Shown piece after piece: positions 26,163 to 32,093 of a stretch of 64,000 bases of DNA. The DNA is from Bryobacterales bacterium (GTDB lineage: Bacteria > Acidobacteriota > Terriglobia > Bryobacterales > Bryobacteraceae), in contig JADLCT010000059.1 in NCBI GenBank assembly GCA_020847045.1, positions 124,001 to 188,000 on the forward strand, read 5' to 3'. Below the pieces are notes generated by a model that was given only the letters and a program-made list of their open reading frames with translations, was not told the DNA's origin and made no database searches. Both the position numbers and the translations under genes were made by a program. Numbering within the stretch: position 1 is the stretch's first letter; each line of letters starts with the position of its first letter.

Positions 26163-27268
26163 CCGTTTTGCACACCGCCCGGCAGGACCACCGAAAAGGT
26201 CATGCCGGGTCCCTCGTTGGCCCGCGCCAGCAGCGAGCCTCCCATCTGGCGGACAATCTGGTGGGCCACGGGCAGTCCCAGTCCGGTGCCGTGCTCCTTT
26301 GTGGTGAAGAAGGGATCGAACAGACGGTCGATATGCGCGGCGGCCACGCCATGCCCCTGGTCCTTCACGCCGATGGAGATGCGGCCGCCGGACTCCGTGG
26401 CCGACAGGGTGACTGTGCCGCCGTCCGGGCTTGCCTCAATTGCGTTGATCATGAGGTTGAGGAGCACCTGCTCCAGATATTCAGGATCGCATTCGGCGGC
26501 CAGCAGGCCATCCTGCACTGACTTGTCGAAATGAACCGTCTTGCCGCGCACGCCGTGGCTGGCCAGTTCGAGCACGTGTTCCAGCACCGGCCCCAGTTGC
26601 AGCAGCCGCAGCCGCGGCGGCCTGGGACGGGCGAAGTTGAGAAAGTTCGTCAGCAGGCCGTTCAGACGGTCGCACTCGCTGGAGATGATCTCCAGGCATT
26701 TCGCGTTCTTCTGGTCCAGCGCCTGGCCGCGGGCAAGAATCGCCGCCGCGCCGGAAATACTGGCCAGAGGGTTGCGGATCTCGTGGGCGAGGCCCGCCGA
26801 TAGCTGCCCAATGGCTGAGAGGCGCTCGGCCCGTTTCATGCCGTCGAAATTGGCCTGCACCCGTTCATACACGTCGCTAAGCTGACCGGCCATGCGCTGG
26901 TAGTGTAGCCGCAACCTCCGTTCGCGGCCCGCCGTAAGAGAGGCCGCCGCCGACAGCGCCAGCAGCGCCGTGGCCTCCGTGGCGCCGGTCCACAGAAAAG
27001 GCTGTAGGGTGTGCATGGCGTGCGCGGCCAGGGAAAACAGCGCGGCAGCCAAGCTGCCCGTCCAGCCCAACCAGGCCGCGGCCAGCACCACCGGGATGCT
27101 GTAGGCCAGAGGAGCGCCGCCGGACGTCCAACGGTCCGCCGCCACAGCGAGCGCGAAAACCAGCAGACACGCCACCCAGCGAGCGCCAGGCCCGGCCGCT
27201 CCATCCTCTAGAAGATTGTTCAACCAGCGTGTGATCGCCGCGCCTCCCTGTTCGCCACTGTACCCCAC
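26159..27268 (-). CDS. NtrB-like sensor histidine kinase
   Basis: 369 aa membrane kinase. Residues about 28-115 contain three to four hydrophobic segments (WVACLLVFALAVAADRW; AYSIPVVLAAAWLGW; LAAALFSLAAHAM; ALLALSAAASL), with no large extracytoplasmic domain. A short linker leads to the H box GLAHEIRNPLASISG, the N box LLNLMINAIEASPDGG, and the G boxes VKDQGHGV and GTGLGLPVAHQIV. The phospho-acceptor is the His of AHEIRNP. It is upstream of and overlaps the NtrC-like gene, its likely partner. The signal is unknown; membrane-embedded sensing is suggested by the lack of a sensor domain. The start used is a GTG at 27268. Confidence 0.93.
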   Translation of the reverse strand: MGYSGEQGGAAITRWLNNLLEDGAAGPGARWVACLLVFALAVAADRWTSGGAPLAYSIPVVLAAAWLGWTGSLAAALFSLAAHAMHTLQPFLWTGATEATALLALSAAASLTAGRERRLRLHYQRMAGQLSDVYERVQANFDGMKRAERLSAIGQLSAGLAHEIRNPLASISGAAAILARGQALDQKNAKCLEIISSECDRLNGLLTNFLNFARPRPPRLRLLQLGPVLEHVLELASHGVRGKTVHFDKSVQDGLLAAECDPEYLEQVLLNLMINAIEASPDGGTVTLSATESGGRISIGVKDQGHGVAAAHIDRLFDPFFTTKEHGTGLGLPVAHQIVRQMGGSLLARANEGPGMTFSVVLPGGVQNG

Positions 27269-27330
27269 TCATCATGGGGGCAAACGCCGGACAGTGGCAA
27301 CCGGATGCGGACTCTTACGATGTGCCTGGT

Positions 27331-27759
27331 TTAGGCGATGGACGCCAGCGGCGCCGTGTGCGGTTCGGCAATGCTTTCCATGGACAGCGTGATGCGGCGC
27401 TGCAAATCGGCGAATGGATCGCGCACGCTTTCGGGAATCCCGCCTTGCCGCACGTCCATGTTCCGCACGAGGGCCTCACTCTGCCATTGGTCTCCCGTAA
27501 CCACGACGGGTTGCGGAATCAACAGTGCCGCGCCCCGGTGAAACACCGCCGCCTCCAGCAGCACGGCCGGGTCGTCCACATAGATTACCGTGCAGGGCGC
27601 CACGCCCGCGCCGAGTTCGCTCCGGATTCTCCCCGCCACATCAAGCTCCATGGCCGTTCGCAGGCCGTGCTTGTGAAGCGCCGAGCGCACACGGGCCAGA
27701 GCAGCCTCGTACGGTTCGGAGAGCGTGTAGGTGACGACTGCCGGTTCGCTGAACATCAT
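27331..27759 (-). CDS. DUF302 family protein
   Basis: 142 aa. The sequence VVTYTLSEPYEAALARVRSA near the start, the Cys-containing APCTVIYVDDPAVLLEAAVF segment and GAALLIPQPVVVTG match the DUF302 fold, a small protein of unknown function often linked to redox or stress genes. It has no signal peptide. The start is the ATG at 27759, only about 13 bases downstream of the predicted sigma-54 transcription start. Sixty-two bases separate its stop from the kinase start on the same strand, so it may head a DUF302-kinase-regulator transcript. Confidence 0.75.
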   Translation of the reverse strand: MMFSEPAVVTYTLSEPYEAALARVRSALHKHGLRTAMELDVAGRIRSELGAGVAPCTVIYVDDPAVLLEAAVFHRGAALLIPQPVVVTGDQWQSEALVRNMDVRQGGIPESVRDPFADLQRRITLSMESIAEPHTAPLASIA

Positions 27760-27770
27760 TCTGTTGATCC

Positions 27771-27799
27771 CACGGATGGGTAAGCAATCGGCTGGCCAT
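27771..27799 (-). promoter_or_regulatory. Sigma-54 (-24/-12) promoter of the DUF302-kinase-regulator unit
   Basis: Minus strand TGGCCAGCCGATTGCTT. GG (complement of 27796-27797) and GC (complement of 27784-27785) are 10 bases apart, with TGGC and TTGC both matching the consensus. Transcription would start near 27772. If real, the two-component system would be autoregulated through sigma-54. Confidence 0.55.
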
Positions 27800-27969
27800 C
27801 TGGGGATGATGGCCTTCCGGCCTGCGTCTACAACCCGCGAGTGCGTTACGCGCGCCAGCGGGACTGTCCGGCTGCCTCTTAGCGGGCAAGGCTGTGCGTT
27901 TTGGGGCAGTCTTCGGCGGCATCCTGCCGGATTTGCGTGAATTCAGCCTGATTTGCACGGTTTCTGGTT

Positions 27970-27986
27970 TGGCAAGCCACTTGCAC
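27970..27986 (+). promoter_or_regulatory. Sigma-54 (-24/-12) promoter of the second Rnk-like gene
   Basis: Plus strand TGGCAAGCCACTTGCA. TGGCA at 27970-27974 and TTGCA at 27981-27985 with the GG-to-GC spacing of exactly 10 bases. This is the best match in the window. The predicted start near 27996 leaves a leader of about 40 bases before the ATG at 28037. The region 27800-27965 between the two divergent sigma-54-like sites could hold the enhancer sites of the NtrC-like regulator. Confidence 0.6.
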
Positions 27987-28036
27987 TATGTCTGGCTTCA
28001 GGCACGGATTCGTGCAAAGTTTCTGGGAGGCGCGAC

Positions 28037-28447
28037 ATGCGAGATCGTATTTACATCACGGAAGAAGACGCCGGGAGGCTCCGCAGGCTCATCGCCGGCC
28101 GCAGGGCGGGGCATACCTCAGACGAAACCTACCTCGAGCTGCTCGAGCAGGAGTTGGACCGGGCCGAGCTGGTGGAACCCAGCGCGATTCCGGCTGATGT
28201 CGTCACGATGAACTCCGAGGTCAGCCTGAAGGATCTCGACTCGGGAGAGATCCGCGAATACCGGCTCATCTTCCCCACCCAGAGCAGGACGGAGAATAGT
28301 GTCTCCATTCTGGCGCCCATTGGCACGGCCATGCTGGGCTATCGTACGGGCGATGTCTTCGAGTGGCGCGTGCCCAAGGGGATTCGCCGCCTGAAGGTGT
28401 TGAAAGTCATGCACCAGCCCGAGGCCGTGGCCGCCGGACGGAATTAG
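28037..28447 (+). CDS. Rnk/GreA-GreB C-terminal-like protein (second copy)
   Basis: 136 aa. Same layout as the minus-strand copy at 23791: a short helical N-terminus (ITEEDAGRLRRLIAGRRAG; YLELLEQELDRAELV) followed by the FKBP-like domain DVVTMNSEVSLKDLDSGEI, NSVSILAPIGTAMLGYRTG and MHQPEA. Rnk of E. coli binds RNA polymerase and influences nucleoside diphosphate kinase levels; the role here is unproven. The ATG at 28037 has GGGAGG six bases upstream. It has the strongest sigma-54-like promoter of the region and ends in a perfect hairpin over its stop codon. Confidence 0.85.
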   Translation: MRDRIYITEEDAGRLRRLIAGRRAGHTSDETYLELLEQELDRAELVEPSAIPADVVTMNSEVSLKDLDSGEIREYRLIFPTQSRTENSVSILAPIGTAMLGYRTGDVFEWRVPKGIRRLKVLKVMHQPEAVAAGRN

Positions 28448-28457
28448 CCGTCCGGCG
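28432..28457 (+). terminator. Hairpin over the stop codon of the Rnk-like gene
   Basis: CGCCGGACGG (28432-28441) pairs perfectly with CCGTCCGGCG (28448-28457) around the loop AATTAG, which contains the TAG stop. No U-rich run follows, so termination strength is uncertain. Confidence 0.5.
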
Positions 28458-28801
28458 CCTTGCGCCCGCATGAAGATTCGCCACCGGTGAACGGCCTCTG
28501 TTACACAAGAAGCAAGGCTTGATCCCGGAACGGCGAGCGAAGGTTCGGGGAAAAGTCGAAGCAGCCGGTGGCGCGGCTGAAGCCCGTCCGCAGCCCCACA
28601 CCGCGAAGGCTTCGCACCGCTCACCACGTCCGTGGCGGTGTCATGAGCGAGCCGGCTTACTTCGAAAGGCATACCGTGCGACTCCCTCGCATGGCGTGCC
28701 GCCCCGAACCTCGACGTTGGTTAACCCGCCCGCCTGCCCGTACTTTCCGTTCCTACTTTCCCCACCTTCCCCTGTTTTCCCATCCTTCCCCCAGGCGCGG
28801 C
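28458..28801. other. Gene-free stretch with pyrimidine-rich tract
   Basis: No open frame here has credible composition. The section 28736-28796 is strongly C/T-rich on the plus strand (repeated ACTTTCC, CCTTCCCC and similar). The rest shows nothing I recognise. Confidence 0.55.
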
Positions 28802-29026
28802 TTAGCCTGGCCATGGAGCCGGACGCGCCGCGGCGACCGGAGCCGGAGCGCCGTACTCACCGGCGCCGATCTCCGCGTGAATCCAACGGAAGCCCACCCA
28901 CAAGCTCACCGCCAGTACAGCCACAAGCAGAAATGTCAACGCCCGCACCAGCATCACATCGGTGCAACTCGACCGGCGATGGGCATCGCGTCCTTCCCGG
29001 CAACAAGCACCCAGATACCGCTTCAT
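28802..29026 (-). CDS. Possible small single-span membrane protein
   Basis: Up to 74 aa. The last 50 residues begin MLVRALTFLLVAVLAVSLWV, a convincing transmembrane helix, followed by a short polar tail ending in Ala/Pro. The ATG at 28954 would give just this part; the ATG at 29026 adds a Cys-containing stretch (CCREGRDAHRRSSC) and has GGGGGTG upstream. It is isolated, 218 bases downstream of the di-heme peroxidase gene stop. No family is recognised and it may be chance. Confidence 0.3.
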   Translation of the reverse strand: MKRYLGACCREGRDAHRRSSCTDVMLVRALTFLLVAVLAVSLWVGFRWIHAEIGAGEYGAPAPVAAARPAPWPG

Positions 29027-29244
29027 GCCGCACCCCCGTCCTCGCACCGCCCCAGCCACGCGATCGCCACGCTCCACCTCACGTCTGAACCGGGCAGAGA
29101 GTTCGTCAGTAGGGCAAACCCGCCCAGGGCCGGCGTCCGTTCCGTATGTGAAGACGAGTTGTGTGCGTAAGCGGTCATCGGGTTCATCCTTTCGTCGAGG
29201 GTTACCCGAAGACAGTTGCACTTCGAGGGCCAATCGCGAGCCGG

Positions 29245-30339
29245 CTATTGCGGCGGGCGATTCCGCACCTCCCAAGGATCGCTCCACCTGGCGTCGCGCG
29301 TCATCTCCACATCTGTGAGGGACCGGAGAAACTCGATCAGATCGAGTCTGTCCTCGGGGCTCAGCGCGAGCGGTTGGATAAGGGAGTCCTTGTTAGGACT
29401 CGCGTAACGGCCTCCACGTGCGTAATGGTCCACCACCTCTTCGAGCGTGGCCATGCTGCCGTCGTGCATGTAGGGAGCCGTCAGGGCGATGTTCCGTAGA
29501 GTCGGGGCGCGGAAGCGCCCCAGGTCCGCGTTCTTGCCGGTGTGTTCGAACACGCCGCGGTTAGGAGCGGTGTAGCGGGACACGCCGGTGTTGGTGAACC
29601 CGTCTCCGCCGCGTCCGGAGTGGACCACCTTCTCGCCGGCCACCGCACCGCTAAAGTTCCACCCGCCATGGCAGTGGAAGCAGCCGCCCCGCTCGCCGGA
29701 AAAGAAGATCAACTCACCGCGCCGGGCCGAAGGTGACAGCGCGCTCTGCTGGCCGCCCCAGCGGTAGCGGTCATACGGCGAACGCAGTGAGACGATGGTG
29801 CGTTCAAACGCCGCCAGCGCCTTCGTTACGTTTTCCAGCGTGAATGGTTCCGTCTGGTCCGGGAAGGCCTTGGGGAACAACTCGCGGTATGCGGCGTCGC
29901 CGCGCAACGTCTGGAGAAACTGTTCCTCGTGTCCGGCCAGGCCCAGTTCCACCGGCTCAGTGCCCAACATGGGCGCCAGCGCCTGCTTCTCCAGTTGTGT
30001 CATGCCGGGGTGGGCCCATGTCAGCGTCACCGCGTAGGCAACGTTCACCAGGCTCATGCTGCTGCGCGGATGCAACTGGCCCGTTGTTCCTTCCGCGCGC
30101 GCACGTCCGTCGGTGAATGCAAGCTCCTGTTTGTGGCAACTGGCGCACGACTGTCCGCCATTGACCGACATCCGCTTGTCATAGAACAGATGGCGTCCCA
30201 ACTCCACCTTGGCCACCGAGAGGCCATTCCCGGCCGGGATCAGAGGACGTGGGAAGCCTGGAGGCAGTTGCCAGTCCCACTCGGCTCCGGTGCACACCGT
30301 GGCCGCCAGCAGCATGGCAAGCGCGCAGCGGCCCCTCAT
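29245..30339 (-). CDS. Di-heme cytochrome c peroxidase (MauG/CcpA family)
   Basis: 364 aa periplasmic protein with a signal peptide (about residues 1-19) and two CxxCH heme-c sites: CASCH near residue 62 and CFHCH near residue 220. FTDGRARAEGTTGQLHPR and FRAPTLRNIALTAPYMHDG, the latter with a probable distal heme ligand Met, are family hallmarks. It could reduce peroxide or, like MauG and MbnH, oxidise a protein partner. Its start overlaps the XRE-PBP regulator gene by 4 bases (ATGA), so it is the last gene of a three-gene operon starting at 31996. Partner and electron donor are unknown. Confidence 0.92.
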   Translation of the reverse strand: MRGRCALAMLLAATVCTGAEWDWQLPPGFPRPLIPAGNGLSVAKVELGRHLFYDKRMSVNGGQSCASCHKQELAFTDGRARAEGTTGQLHPRSSMSLVNVAYAVTLTWAHPGMTQLEKQALAPMLGTEPVELGLAGHEEQFLQTLRGDAAYRELFPKAFPDQTEPFTLENVTKALAAFERTIVSLRSPYDRYRWGGQQSALSPSARRGELIFFSGERGGCFHCHGGWNFSGAVAGEKVVHSGRGGDGFTNTGVSRYTAPNRGVFEHTGKNADLGRFRAPTLRNIALTAPYMHDGSMATLEEVVDHYARGGRYASPNKDSLIQPLALSPEDRLDLIEFLRSLTDVEMTRDARWSDPWEVRNRPPQ

Positions 30340-31502
30340 GCCGCCAGCCTCGCTCCCGTCGAGGTGGTGTCATAACCGGCCATGGCTTCCAGCTTCCGCC
30401 GCAGCGAGGCACGCTGCAGCACATCGAGGAACGACTGCACCAGCGGAAGATCCGCCGTCTCCTTGCGCATCACAAAGTCGTAGCGCGCGCCGTGCAACGG
30501 TACAAAATCAAGCGCGAACGCGCGCGCCGCCGAGCGTGTCGCCAGACAGGCGTCTGCGCTGCCCTCGCACACGGCGAACGCCGCCGCCAGGTGGCCCTGC
30601 GCGATTCTCTCGTAGCCGTGTATGCGCTCGGGCCCCAGTCCGGCCGCCGCGGCCAGCTTGTCCAGCAGCGCCCGGCTTCCCGCGCCAGGCTCGCGGTTGA
30701 TAAACGACACACCGCGCCGCGCCAGGTCCTCCACCTTGCCAATGCCCTTTGGGTTTCCGGGCGCCACGACGAAGCCCTCCTCCCAATGCGCGAAGGTCAC
30801 CACCACAAGCTCCTCGCCAGGGAACTGCTGCCGGATGTAGGGCAGGTTGAACTCGCCCGTGCGCGGATCCTCCAGGTGCGAGCCGGCAATATGCACCTTC
30901 CCTTCCTTCAGCCACGCGAGCGCCCGTTTGCTGGACGCCGCCGCCGAGACGATCTCCACGCCGGCCGCGCGCTCCACCATGCGGGACAACAGGCTGGTGG
31001 CCGGATCGCACCCGGCCAGAAGGAGACGCTTGTGAAGCTCCTCGCCCCGCCCGAAGACCATCAACTGCGCTCTTGCCATCGGAGCCCCGGCCAACCTTGC
31101 CCCGGCCTCGCGCTTCAGCCGCCGGGGCGCCACGCCCGCCACCAGTCCGTCGGCCTCGGGCATGTAGTATGGCGCCGCCCCCACAGGCACGCTCACCCAC
31201 TCCTGGCCCACGCGGCAGATGCGCACCGGCAGCCCGTTCACCGGCGCCTCGGCGCTCAGCAAACGCGAGGGCAGCAGTTCCGGCTCCTCCTCGCGCGCCG
31301 GCGCCAGCGAGAAGATCTCCTCGACGCCTACTTCCAGCAACTCGGCCAGCAGCAGGGACAACTCCGTATTGGGCAGATAGGTCCCCGATTCAATCGCGTA
31401 GACCGTCTGGCGGTTCACGCCCACCCGCGCGGCCAGTTCCGCGGCCGTCAGGCCCCGGCTCTTTCGAATCTCCGACAGCCTGTTCCGCACTCTGTGTTTC
31501 AT
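30336..31502 (-). CDS. XRE-HTH regulator fused to PBP-like (molybdate-type) ligand-binding domain
   Basis: 388 aa. Residues 1-65 form a Cro/C1-type HTH (RLSEIRKSRGLTAAELAARVG, NRQTVYAIESGTYLPN). The C-terminal 240 residues resemble the PBP-like domain that also occurs fused to MoeA-type and ModE-type proteins: ARAQLMVFGRGEELHKRLLL, IAGSHLEDPRTGEFNLPYIR, VAPGNPKGIGKVEDLARRGV, INREPGAGSRALLDKL. This suggests control by molybdate, tungstate or a related ligand. It overlaps the peroxidase gene and follows the molybdopterin-domain gene by 8 bases. The inverted repeat at 32055-32093 is its most obvious candidate operator. Confidence 0.85.
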   Translation of the reverse strand: MKHRVRNRLSEIRKSRGLTAAELAARVGVNRQTVYAIESGTYLPNTELSLLLAELLEVGVEEIFSLAPAREEEPELLPSRLLSAEAPVNGLPVRICRVGQEWVSVPVGAAPYYMPEADGLVAGVAPRRLKREAGARLAGAPMARAQLMVFGRGEELHKRLLLAGCDPATSLLSRMVERAAGVEIVSAAASSKRALAWLKEGKVHIAGSHLEDPRTGEFNLPYIRQQFPGEELVVVTFAHWEEGFVVAPGNPKGIGKVEDLARRGVSFINREPGAGSRALLDKLAAAAGLGPERIHGYERIAQGHLAAAFAVCEGSADACLATRSAARAFALDFVPLHGARYDFVMRKETADLPLVQSFLDVLQRASLRRKLEAMAGYDTTSTGARLAA

Positions 31503-31510
31503 CGCCGGTC

Positions 31511-31996
31511 CTACTTTCTCAGTTGCACCACTTCCAGGCCGGTCAGCATCCGTACGGAGCGCGCATGCGCCTTGTCGCCCGGCGCGACAAGCTGGAACCG
31601 GCCCCGTTCGCCGAACAGCGGTTTGCCGTTGGCCGTGTCGGCCAGCAAAACCTGATTTCCGGTGAACGACGGATCCAGTTCGGCCAGTGAGTACACCACC
31701 TGGTAGCCATCCTGCGCATGGACGAGCACATACGCCGCCAGAGCCTTTCCACGCAATTGATCGCCCTGCGGCACGCCCGCCCGCTTCAACACCTCATGCA
31801 CCCAGACGCCCTCGTAGACGGTCTCCACGCCATGATCGGAGGCCTTCAGCGTGGCTCGCGGCATGCGGGCCAGGTCCCCGCTGGTCAAGGTCAGGGGGCG
31901 TGTCACGCCGCCGGTGATCTGGACGGAAGGCGTGGAATCCTGGGCGGCGGCGCCGAGGGTCATCAGGAGGAAAAAAAGAAGAACACGGTTGCACAT
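31511..31996 (-). CDS. Secreted molybdopterin-binding-domain protein
   Basis: 161 aa with a signal peptide (about residues 1-18). The rest resembles a minimal oxidoreductase molybdopterin-binding domain as in sulfite-oxidase/YedY relatives: VQITGGVTRPLTLTSGDLAR, VHEVLKRAGVP, YQVVYSLAELDPSF, and GRFQLVAPGDKAHARSVRM. The usual Cys ligand to Mo is not evident (the only Cys is in the signal peptide), so it may bind ligand without catalysis. It is the first gene of the minus-strand operon and diverges from a TonB receptor. AGG is the only part of a ribosome site seen before the ATG at 31996. Confidence 0.75.
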   Translation of the reverse strand: MCNRVLLFFLLMTLGAAAQDSTPSVQITGGVTRPLTLTSGDLARMPRATLKASDHGVETVYEGVWVHEVLKRAGVPQGDQLRGKALAAYVLVHAQDGYQVVYSLAELDPSFTGNQVLLADTANGKPLFGERGRFQLVAPGDKAHARSVRMLTGLEVVQLRK

Positions 31997-32013
31997 AAGG
32001 ACGTACCTCGATG

Positions 32014-32046
32014 GTTATGTTTAAACGACGTTGTTATGTTAACACG
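32014..32046. repeat. Direct repeat GTTATGTT in the divergent control region
   Basis: GTTATGTTTAAACG (32014-32027) and GTTATGTTAACACG (32033-32046) are near-identical, 19 bases apart (about two helical turns). Each contains an 8-base palindrome (GTTTAAAC, TGTTAACA). They lie between the divergent operon and the TonB receptor and are candidate regulator sites. Confidence 0.5.
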
Positions 32047-32059
32047 CTCCATGTATGAT
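32031..32059 (+). promoter_or_regulatory. Sigma-70-type promoter of the TonB receptor gene
   Basis: TTGTTA (32031-32036) and TATGAT (32054-32059) are separated by 17 bases. The predicted start near 32066 leaves a leader of only about 26 bases and no clear ribosome site. The -10 box overlaps the left arm of the inverted repeat. Confidence 0.55.
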
Positions 32060-32093
32060 GCGTATACAGGACATTCCTGCTTATACACATCAT
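32055..32093 (+). promoter_or_regulatory. Inverted-repeat operator over the receptor transcription and translation start
   Basis: ATGATGCGTATA (32055-32066) and TATACACATCAT (32082-32093) are inverted repeats with one mismatch in 12 and a 15-base spacer containing AGG/CCT. The element covers the predicted +1 and the first two bases of the start codon. It suits repression by a dimeric regulator such as the XRE-PBP protein; an RNA hairpin blocking translation is the alternative. Confidence 0.55.

Noticed and set aside
28568..29170. 200-codon and 189-codon plus-strand frames in the gene-free stretch
   Set aside because: Low-complexity Pro/Arg/Ser composition, no ribosome site, and they cross the pyrimidine tract.
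31000..32000. Open frames on the plus strand across the XRE-PBP operon
   Set aside because: Shadows; the minus-strand genes have domain motifs, coupled starts and a promoter region.
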